In this document: positions 1-4,944 of the stretch, piece after piece
Layout of the letters: each line of letters opens with the position of its first letter
How positions within the stretch are numbered: the first letter of the stretch is position 1
Origin: Hyphomicrobiales bacterium
Lineage (GTDB): Bacteria; Pseudomonadota; Alphaproteobacteria; Rhizobiales; Aestuariivirgaceae
Length of the DNA stretch: 6,056 bases
Assembly: GCA_014380505.1 (NCBI GenBank)
Contig: JACMJT010000013.1
Span: 1 to 6,056 of the forward strand
Direction of reading: 5' to 3'
The notes under the pieces: generated by a model
Databases searched by the model: none
Told to the model about the DNA's origin: nothing
What the model saw: the letters and a program-made list of their open reading frames with translations, nothing else
Position numbers and translations under genes: made by a program

Positions 1-270
1 GCATTGCAAATTCTGCGCCCCGCCGGGATCGCTCGCGCCATATCGTCGGCCGGCGGCATTGCGCGCGATGAAATGGACGGCGACTTTCAATTACGTAAAC
101 TTCCCGGCTGCTACGCGGTGGGTGAAATGCTGGATTGGGAAGCCCCCACCGGCGGCTATCTGCTCCAGGCCTGCTTTTCCACGGCCGTGGCGGCGGCCCG
201 GGGCTTGCTCAAAACCGGCATTAATCTGCCCACGGATCGCCACATTCCCATGGCCCTATCCAGCCCATGA
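1..270 (+). CDS. NAD(P)/FAD-dependent flavoprotein, BaiN/HI0933-like (TIGR03862-type), C-terminal fragment
   Basis: Only the last 89 codons are in the window; the frame is open from base 1 and ends with TGA at 268-270. The fragment contains a short SSAGGIA element, then PGCYAVGEMLDWEAPTGGY followed by a Leu-Leu-Gln-Ala segment and a small-residue-rich helix. This G-E-M-x-D-x-x-x-P-T-G-G-Y pattern is the C-terminal FAD-contacting motif of the HI0933/BaiN-like two-dinucleotide-binding flavoproteins, and the 'ML-DW-AP' wording fits the TIGR03862 subgroup best. The N-terminal Rossmann GxGxxG, which would confirm the family, lies outside the window. The physiological substrate of this subgroup is not established, so only 'flavoprotein oxidoreductase' is supported. 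Its stop codon overlaps the start of the next gene (ATGA, 267-270), implying one transcript and probable translational coupling. Confidence 0.85.
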   Translation, partial: ALQILRPAGIARAISSAGGIARDEMDGDFQLRKLPGCYAVGEMLDWEAPTGGYLLQACFSTAVAAARGLLKTGINLPTDRHIPMALSSP

Positions 271-761
271 AAAAGCTGATGTTCATGGGCCTTTGCGGCA
301 TGGCGCTGGCATGGGCCGCCATTCCGGCGGAGGCCGATGTCAGGTCCTATTGCGAGGCCTATGCCCGCAATCAGGCGGACACGCGCCTGACCGGCAGCGC
401 CATTCTCGGCGCCAAGGTCAAACTTGCGCCGGAAGAGTGGGAAGAACGCAAGTCGCTGGCGCTCACCGATTGCCTGGCCCTTTACACCTCAGAGGCCGGT
501 GTCGAGACCGTGGCGGCGGAGCCCGAGAAAGTCAGGGCGGCGAAGCCCAAGAAAGCGAGGGCCGCCAAGCCCAAGCTTGAGTTTCTGGCCGGCACCTCGC
601 CCGCCCAGCAGGAAAAATCCGCCAAAGTGGCAGGTCTCGTTCCCGGCAGTGCGGCGTGGAAGGATTATTGCGCCGCCAAATACGCCTCCTTCAACCGCGA
701 AACAGACACCTACAAGTCATTCAACGGCAAGATGCGCCCCTGCCGTGTGACCAAGGGCTGA
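267..761 (+). CDS. Small exported protein with BA14K-like C-terminal Cys motif
   Basis: A 164-residue protein. Residues 1-23 form a clear signal peptide: Met-Lys-Lys, a hydrophobic core around 4-19, and a likely AEA|D cleavage after residue 23. The mature part would be periplasmic or surface-exposed and has four cysteines (C29, C69, C135, C159), enough for two disulfides. Residues 131-159 start WKDYC and end MRPC, with the spacing Y-C-x2-K-Y-x-S-F ... T-x-T-Y ... G-x2-R-P-C. This resembles the BA14K family motif of Brucella and other Rhizobiales; the assignment is by eye. A Lys/Ala/Pro linker (about 88-103) carries a tandem 8-residue repeat. A second YC-x-A-Y element follows the signal peptide (28-33). 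The start at 267 gives the best signal peptide. No Shine-Dalgarno is visible, so translation probably couples to the upstream flavoprotein through the ATGA overlap. Function is unknown. Confidence 0.8.
   Translation: MKKLMFMGLCGMALAWAAIPAEADVRSYCEAYARNQADTRLTGSAILGAKVKLAPEEWEERKSLALTDCLALYTSEAGVETVAAEPEKVRAAKPKKARAAKPKLEFLAGTSPAQQEKSAKVAGLVPGSAAWKDYCAAKYASFNRETDTYKSFNGKMRPCRVTKG
528..575 (+). repeat. 24-nt tandem duplication coding a Lys/Ala/Pro linker
   Basis: Bases 528-551 and 552-575 match at 20 of 24 positions and encode KVRAAKPK followed by KARAAKPK (residues 88-95 and 96-103 of the exported protein). The two Ala codons differ only at the third base (gcg against gcc). The repeat makes a basic, Pro-containing and probably flexible linker between the N-terminal Cys pair region and the BA14K-like tail. 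Similar low-complexity linkers are common in exported proteins, so this is a descriptive note. Confidence 0.75.
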
Positions 762-790
762 CATAGAACGGATGCGGCGACTCGTTACCT

Positions 791-889
791 CCTCACCCTG
801 AGGTGCCCGGCAAAGCCGGGCCTCGAAGGGTCCGTCGCCACCTGTGGCCATGCTTCGAGGCTCGGCTTCGCTCGCACCTCAGCATGAGG
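791..889. repeat. REP-like palindromic doublet, copy 1
   Basis: This intergenic element is built from two inverted half-units. The outer arms are 791-806 (cctcaccctgaggtgc) and 874-889, which pair at 14 of 16 positions. The inner arms gcctcgaag (820-828) and cttcgaggc (853-861) pair perfectly. The left half-unit holds a perfect 7-bp hairpin, gcccggc-aaa-gccgggc (805-821). The middle holds gccac-ct-gtggc (837-848). The element starts 29 bp after the exported-protein stop and ends 68 bp before the SDR start. It is the same family as 3091-3195 but lies in the opposite orientation. Elements of this kind are familiar from alphaproteobacterial intergenic DNA. A role as mRNA 3'-end stabiliser or terminator is possible, but no T-tract follows the hairpin. 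Confidence 0.85.
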
Positions 890-957
890 TTCGAGGGTTG
901 TGGGAAAGGATGCGGCGGCCTTGCCTTGCCGCGCAAATTGGGTAGAACTCCCCTCCC

Positions 958-1731
958 ATGAATCTCGAACTTACCGGCAAGACCGCCCTTGTCTGCGGCG
1001 CCAGCCAGGGGCTTGGCCTCGCCATCGCTGAAGCGCTCGCCGAAGAAGGAGTCCACGTGGGCCTTCTGGCGCGCAATGCCGAAAAGCTGAAACAGAACGT
1101 ATCGCGCCTTGAAGCCAGGGGGTTCAAGGCCACGGCACTTCCAGCCGATATGGGTGACTGGCCCTCCATAGCCACCGCACTCAAGCAGCTTGGTCAACCC
1201 TCGATCCTCGTCAACAACAGTGGCGGCCCGCCCGTCGTCGATGTCACGAAGATCGATCCCGATCTCTGGCGTAAGCAATTCGAAGCGATGGTGCTTAATC
1301 AGATGCGGCTCACCGAAGCCGTGCTGCCCGCCATGCGCCACGCCCGCTTCGGACGCATTCTCAATGTTGCATCAACCAGCATCGTGGAGCCGATTGCGGG
1401 GCTTGCCATCTCCAATTCGCTGCGTGCCGCACTCGCCAACTGGATGAAGACGCTGGCCACCGAAGTGGCGGCCGATGGCGTCACCGTCAACATGATCTTG
1501 CCGGGAAGCTTCGCCACCGAGCGCATCGACAAGATGAACGCGGCGGAAGCGGCGGAGCGCGGGATTTTCGTTGATGACATTGTTAGGGAGTCGAGCGCCG
1601 CAATACCCGTGCGCCGCTATGGCGAGCCAAAGGAATTCGGCGCCGTGGCGGCCTTCCTCGCCAGTCCCCGCGCCTCCTACGTGACGGGGCAAATGATCCG
1701 CATCGACGGTGGTAGCACGAGGTCGGTGTGA
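958..1731 (+). CDS. Atypical short-chain dehydrogenase/reductase (FabG-like SDR)
   Basis: A 257-residue cytoplasmic protein of normal SDR length. The Rossmann fold is evident: the nucleotide-binding GASQGLG at 14-20, an Arg at 39 after the second strand (typical of NADP preference), the NNSGG variant of NNAG at 86-90, N114 in the helix-4 position, and the serine strand ILNVAST at 134-140. The LPG element (181-183) and the C-terminal YVTGQ...DGG signature (241-252) are intact. At the catalytic site, where YxxxK is expected, the sequence is AISNSLRAAL (150-159), so Tyr is I151 and Lys is L155 with R156 next to it. This resembles an SDR subgroup described as BKR-like with an imperfect catalytic tetrad; reaction and substrate are unknown. 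An in-frame TAG at 943-945 rules out an upstream start, and the Shine-Dalgarno is weak. The gene overlaps the next one by 4 bp (GTGA), forming a two-gene unit. Confidence 0.9.
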   Translation: MNLELTGKTALVCGASQGLGLAIAEALAEEGVHVGLLARNAEKLKQNVSRLEARGFKATALPADMGDWPSIATALKQLGQPSILVNNSGGPPVVDVTKIDPDLWRKQFEAMVLNQMRLTEAVLPAMRHARFGRILNVASTSIVEPIAGLAISNSLRAALANWMKTLATEVAADGVTVNMILPGSFATERIDKMNAAEAAERGIFVDDIVRESSAAIPVRRYGEPKEFGAVAAFLASPRASYVTGQMIRIDGGSTRSV

Positions 1732-3077
1732 GCATCGTAGCGGCGTTGCGCGCGGCGCTTGGCGATACTGCCGTACTCGAGGGCGCATCGATCGGCGAAC
1801 GCCATGTCTCCGACAGAAGCGGCAGCGGCACCAAGCCGCCGCTGGCCGTAGTGCGCCCGCGTTCTACGGCGGAAGTTTCCGTAACGCTTCGCCTGTGCAA
1901 TGAGCTTGGCGTGTCGGTGGTCCCCCAAGGCGGCATGACGGGTTTGGCGGGCGGCGGCAATCCACAGGGCGGCGAAATCGTCATCAGCCTTGAACTGATG
2001 CGCGGCATCGAAGACGTCGATCAATCCGCCGCGACAATGACGGTGCTCGCTGGCACGCCGTTGGAACAGGTGCAGCAGGCGGCGGCGGACGCCGGGCTTT
2101 TCTTGGCGCTTGATCTCGGTGCGCGCGGGTCATGCCAGATCGGCGGCAATCTTTCCACCAATGCCGGTGGCATTCGCGTCATCCGCTACGGAATGGCGCG
2201 CGATCAGGTGCTGGGTCTGGAAGCGGTGCTGGCCGATGGCACGATCATGTCATCGCTCAACAAAATGCTGAAGAACAACGCGGGCTACGACCTCAAGCAC
2301 CTGTTCATCGGCTCCGAGGGAACTCTCGGCATTATTACCCGTGCGGTGCTGCGTCTGTATCCGCCGCCGGGCGAAATCACCACGGCGCTGTGCGCGCTTT
2401 CCACTTACGAAGATGTCGTGGCATTGCTGCGGCGGGCGCAAGCCGAACTTGGCGGTATCGTGGCTTTCGAGGCCATGTGGCGTAGTTACTTCGGTTTCAA
2501 CGCCAAGGCCCTCGGCCTCAGCTTCTTCACGGGTGATCATAACTTCTGGGTGATCCTCGAAAGCACGTCAGGCCGGGAGGCAATCGAAGTATTTCTCGGG
2601 GCCTGCCTGGAGGATGGATTGGTGCAGGATGCCCTCATCGCCCAGTCGGAAAAGGAGGCGCGGGAATTTTGGTCGGTGCGCGAGGGATTCGCCATCGAGA
2701 AGCTCCCCGACCGGATCAACTTCGACGTGAGCATGCCGATTTCAAAAATCGGCGTATTCGCCGATGAATGTGCGCTAGCGCTGCAAGCGCGCTGGCCTCA
2801 CTCGCACCACTCGTTCTTCGGCCATGTCGCCGACAGCAATCTTCATATCTGCGTCTCCACCGAATATGGAGCGGGCGAAGACATGCACAGTGTCGATGAG
2901 ACCGTCTATGGCGTCCTCAAGAAATTCGGCGGCTCGATTTCGGCCGAGCACGGCATCGGCACGCTGAAAAGGCCCTATCTCGGCTACTCAAGGTCCGATG
3001 ACGAATTGGCAATCATGCGCAGGATCAAGGTAGCCCTCGATCCCAAGGGCATCCTCAATCCCGGCAAGGTGATCTGA
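1728..3077 (+). CDS. FAD-linked oxidase, D-2-hydroxyacid (D-lactate/D-2-hydroxyglutarate-type) dehydrogenase
   Basis: A 449-residue, complete VAO/PCMH-fold flavoenzyme of the GlcD/D-LDH/D2HGDH group. The N-terminal FAD-binding domain (about 35-215) shows VVRPRSTAEV (41-50), the pyrophosphate-contacting VPQGGMTGLAGGG (65-77), GARGSCQIGGNLSTNAGG (131-148) and LFIGSEGTLGIIT (192-204). The C-terminal oxidase domain (about 220-449) has FWSVREG (314-320), GHVADSNLH (365-373) and SAEHGIGTLK (405-414). H366, H373 and E407 match the divalent-metal site known in D-2-hydroxyglutarate dehydrogenase, with H408 beside it. There is no CCG or 4Fe-4S domain. Family members oxidise a D-2-hydroxyacid to a 2-oxoacid and pass electrons to a carrier; the exact substrate cannot be read. 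The GTG start at 1728 is supported by a GAGG Shine-Dalgarno at 1719-1722 and by the 4-bp overlap with the SDR, which suggests translational coupling. Confidence 0.92.
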   Translation: MSIVAALRAALGDTAVLEGASIGERHVSDRSGSGTKPPLAVVRPRSTAEVSVTLRLCNELGVSVVPQGGMTGLAGGGNPQGGEIVISLELMRGIEDVDQSAATMTVLAGTPLEQVQQAAADAGLFLALDLGARGSCQIGGNLSTNAGGIRVIRYGMARDQVLGLEAVLADGTIMSSLNKMLKNNAGYDLKHLFIGSEGTLGIITRAVLRLYPPPGEITTALCALSTYEDVVALLRRAQAELGGIVAFEAMWRSYFGFNAKALGLSFFTGDHNFWVILESTSGREAIEVFLGACLEDGLVQDALIAQSEKEAREFWSVREGFAIEKLPDRINFDVSMPISKIGVFADECALALQARWPHSHHSFFGHVADSNLHICVSTEYGAGEDMHSVDETVYGVLKKFGGSISAEHGIGTLKRPYLGYSRSDDELAIMRRIKVALDPKGILNPGKVI

Positions 3078-3090
3078 AGACGTGTCTCTT

Positions 3091-3195
3091 CCTCATCCTG
3101 AGGTGCGAAGCCCAGCGGGTCGAGCCTCGAAGGATAGACGCCTGCTCCAGAGCAACCCTTCGAGGCCCTGCTTCGCAGGGCACCTCAGGGTGAGG
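3091..3195. repeat. REP-like palindromic doublet, copy 2 (inverted relative to copy 1)
   Basis: The outer arms 3091-3106 (cctcatcctgaggtgc) and 3180-3195 pair at 15 of 16 positions, the exception being a T opposite G. The inner arms gcctcgaagg (3124-3133) and ccttcgaggc (3157-3166) pair perfectly. A 6-bp hairpin ccctgc-ttc-gcaggg spans 3166-3180, and a small palindrome gctc-ca-gagc sits centrally at 3144-3153. The reverse complement of 3157-3195 matches the left half of copy 1 (791-829) at 36 of 39 positions. The element begins 13 bp after the FAD-oxidase stop and ends 33 bp before the stop of the GMC gene on the other strand. It therefore fills the gap between convergent genes and could act as a bidirectional 3'-end structure. 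Confidence 0.87.
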
Positions 3196-3228
3196 AGAAG
3201 CGCAGTATGACTGCATGGTTTGGTTTCA

Positions 3229-4788
3229 TCATCCTTGAAGGATAATGTCAGCACCCTTCCAGCCCACCATCATGGCGGGAGCGTTGATATTGCCGGTCGT
3301 GATGTTGGGAAACACCGACGCATCGATGACGCGAAGCCCGATAACGCCGTGCACGCGCAACTGGTTATCTACGGCACCACCCTCGCCCATGCGGACCGTC
3401 CCGCACGGATGGAAAATCGAATAGCTGCGGGCCCGAATATCGGCAATCATTTCGGCGTCCGACTGGGTGGCCTCGCCCGGTTTGAACTCTTCTGAAAGCA
3501 CGGCATTAAGCGGCGGCGTGGCGGCGAGCTTGCGGAGAAATCGGGCGCCCTCCAGCAGTTCACCCACATCGTGGTCCGTGGCCAGCAGGTTAAGCTGAAT
3601 GGCGGGAGCATCCCGGGGCGAGGCCGATTTGATCTCGACATGGCCCAGGCTCGTCGGCCGGCATGATGAAACGCTGATCGAAAGACCGGGAAAGCTGTCG
3701 GGTTGCGTCATCTTTCGTGTCTTCGGCGGTGCCTTGTCGTAGGAGGACGGGCAGAAATAGAGCTGAAGATTGGGCTGCGCCAGCCCGGCGCGCGAATGAA
3801 TGAAGCCACCTGCGTGATTCATGCTCCAGGCCAGCGGGCCCGAGCGAAACAGCACGTAACGAAGCCCCGCCTTGATCTTGCCGAGGAGCGGCCGCAGCTC
3901 CTGGTTTATCGTGGGCACGCTGGCCTTGTAATAGTGATCGTAGCCAACATGGTCTTGCAGATTGCGGCCCACGGCTTCGTTGGTGGCGACCACCGCGATA
4001 CCGTTGCGCGCCAGGAGCCCCAATGGCCCTACGCCCGACAGTTGCAAAAGCTGCGGGGTGTTGATGGCCCCCGCCGAGAGGATGATCTCGCGCCCTGCTC
4101 GAGCCTCGTGAACCCGGCGGCCCCGCAAGTAAGCAACACCCACTGCCTTCCGCCCCTCGAACAGGATGCGCGTTGCGAGGGCCCCGGTTTCGACCTTCAA
4201 ATTATTTCGTTGGAGTGCCGGACGCAGAAACACCGAGGAGGAGGACACGCGCCGTCCGCCGTGGATGGTCAAAGGATTATAGCCAACCCCGTACTGGGTT
4301 CCGCCATTGGGATGGTGATTGAGCGGCAGGCCGAGATTCAAACAGGCCTCGAAATAGTTCTGGCACAGGGAATGGGCGCCTTCCGCCATGCTGCCGATTT
4401 TCAGCTCCCGCTCGATCGCCTCATAGGCGGGCTTCACATCCTCCCAGCCCCAGCCGGGATTGCCCGCGTTCTTCCAGTCCTCGAAATCCTGCTGGGCTCC
4501 GCGCACGTAGACCATGGCATTGATGGAGCTGGAGCCGCCCAGCATCTTGCCGCGGGGCACATAGATGGGCCTGCCGCCCAGGCCGGGGTTGGGTTCGGAC
4601 CAGTACATCCAGTTTAGGCGGGGATTGTAGAAGGACATGCCGTAGCCCAGCGGCATGGAGGTGAAAAACCTGTTGTCGGTTGGCCCCGCTTCGAGCAGCA
4701 ACACCCGGTGCTTGCCCGATTCCGTCAACCGGTTGGCGAGGATGCAGCCAGCCGAGCCAGCGCCCACGATGATATAGTCGAAATCCAT
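3229..4788 (-). CDS. GMC-family FAD oxidoreductase (choline dehydrogenase-like alcohol dehydrogenase)
   Basis: A complete 519-residue glucose-methanol-choline oxidoreductase, close to the usual family length. The FAD Rossmann motif VGAGSAG is at 8-14, and LLEAGP (31-36) supplies the ribose-binding acidic residue. GMC signature 1 is PRGKMLGGSSSIN (78-90). Signature 2 is GAINTPQLLQLSGVG (240-254). A conserved NLQDH is at 276-280. The catalytic pair is probably H460 in SIFHPCGTVRMG (457-468) and N502 in TGNINAPAMMVG (498-509). Such enzymes oxidise a primary or secondary alcohol to an aldehyde or ketone using FAD; many proteins annotated choline dehydrogenase do not use choline, so the substrate is left open. 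There is no signal peptide, and the FAD motif begins almost at the N-terminus, fixing the start. An AAAAGG Shine-Dalgarno (4795-4800) precedes the ATG by 6 nt. The gene is divergent from the enolase-superfamily gene and convergent with the FAD-oxidase gene. Confidence 0.93.
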   Translation of the reverse strand: MDFDYIIVGAGSAGCILANRLTESGKHRVLLLEAGPTDNRFFTSMPLGYGMSFYNPRLNWMYWSEPNPGLGGRPIYVPRGKMLGGSSSINAMVYVRGAQQDFEDWKNAGNPGWGWEDVKPAYEAIERELKIGSMAEGAHSLCQNYFEACLNLGLPLNHHPNGGTQYGVGYNPLTIHGGRRVSSSSVFLRPALQRNNLKVETGALATRILFEGRKAVGVAYLRGRRVHEARAGREIILSAGAINTPQLLQLSGVGPLGLLARNGIAVVATNEAVGRNLQDHVGYDHYYKASVPTINQELRPLLGKIKAGLRYVLFRSGPLAWSMNHAGGFIHSRAGLAQPNLQLYFCPSSYDKAPPKTRKMTQPDSFPGLSISVSSCRPTSLGHVEIKSASPRDAPAIQLNLLATDHDVGELLEGARFLRKLAATPPLNAVLSEEFKPGEATQSDAEMIADIRARSYSIFHPCGTVRMGEGGAVDNQLRVHGVIGLRVIDASVFPNITTGNINAPAMMVGWKGADIILQG

Positions 4789-4810
4789 TGCAGGCCTTTT
4801 CCCATCTTTA

Positions 4811-4871
4811 CGTCACCCCGGCGGAAGCCGGGTCCATCCCTAACCGGATTCCGGCTTTCGATGGAATGACG
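4811..4871. repeat. Palindromic intergenic repeat, second family
   Basis: The ends cgtca (4811-4815) and tgacg (4867-4871) are complementary. Inside lie a perfect 6-bp hairpin with a GGAA loop (cccggc 4817-4822, gccggg 4827-4832) and a decayed second hairpin, in which attcc (4848-4852) pairs with ggaat (4863-4867). A short palindrome ccgga-t-tccgg is at 4844-4854. The wording (CGTCACCCCGGC ... GGAATGACGG) resembles palindromic repeats that are common between genes in Alphaproteobacteria. It differs from the family at 791 and 3091. It starts 22 bp upstream of the GMC start codon, so it may lie within the 5' leader of that gene. Confidence 0.7.
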
Positions 4872-4891
4872 GAATATCTTTGTAGAATTAG

Positions 4892-4914
4892 ATTGCTCGG
4901 GCAAGCCCGGCAAT
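4892..4914. repeat. Short REP-like hairpin upstream of the enolase-superfamily gene
   Basis: A 23-nt hairpin: attgc (4892-4896) pairs with gcaat (4910-4914), and cgggc (4898-4902) pairs with gcccg (4905-4909), with one unpaired T at 4897 and a two-base apex. The extended wording, caatgac on the right side and gattgc on the left, matches the style of the 'CATTGCCGGGCTTG' palindromes seen widely in alphaproteobacterial intergenic DNA. It ends 30 bp before the downstream start codon. It is either an independent repeat unit or the second half of a mosaic with 4811-4871. Confidence 0.65.
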
Positions 4915-4944
4915 GACAGAGTAGGGTTCTTGCAGGGGTAAAAA

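Larger units (their letters stand above)
4789..4944. promoter_or_regulatory. Divergent intergenic region between the GMC and enolase-superfamily genes
   Basis: These 156 bp separate two divergently transcribed genes and so should contain promoters for both. The ribosome-binding sites are visible at its edges: AAAAGG at 4795-4800 for the minus-strand gene and AGGGG at 4934-4938 for the plus-strand gene. Most of the rest is palindromic repeat. The only AT-rich stretch, 4872-4894, lies between the repeat units and contains a TAGAAT (4883-4888) without a convincing -35 box. No operator for a regulator could be distinguished from the repeat palindromes. Confidence 0.35.

Noticed and set aside
805..821. 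Perfect 7-bp GC-rich hairpin considered as a rho-independent terminator
   Set aside because: No T-run follows on either strand, and the hairpin is an internal part of a larger repeated palindrome.
793..1341. Minus-strand open frame covering repeat copy 1 and the SDR 5' end
   Set aside because: It runs through a palindromic repeat and opposite a clear SDR Rossmann motif; the product is not recognisable.
1728..3077. Assignment as glycolate oxidase subunit GlcD
   Set aside because: The motifs fit the whole GlcD/D-LDH/D2HGDH group, and there is no GlcE or GlcF gene beside it. A specific gene symbol is not justified.
791..3195. The two related repeats considered as terminal inverted repeats of a transposon carrying the SDR and FAD-oxidase genes
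   Set aside because: They are oppositely oriented and bracket two genes, but each is itself a complete two-armed palindrome. There is no transposase between them and no target duplication is evident. Independent REP insertions fit better, although a genome-wide survey could reopen this.
3703..4617. Plus-strand open frame of 304 codons opposite the GMC gene
   Set aside because: It overlaps the unambiguous GMC coding sequence, and its translation shows no family motif or signal. It is a shadow of GC-rich coding DNA.
3229..4788. Assignment as choline dehydrogenase BetA
   Set aside because: There is no betaine-aldehyde dehydrogenase (betB) or betI nearby, and GMC proteins of this type act on varied alcohols. 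Only family-level naming is supported.
4883..4888. TAGAAT as a -10 promoter box for the enolase-type gene
   Set aside because: No reasonable -35 sequence lies about 17 bp upstream. A six-base match alone is too weak to call a promoter.
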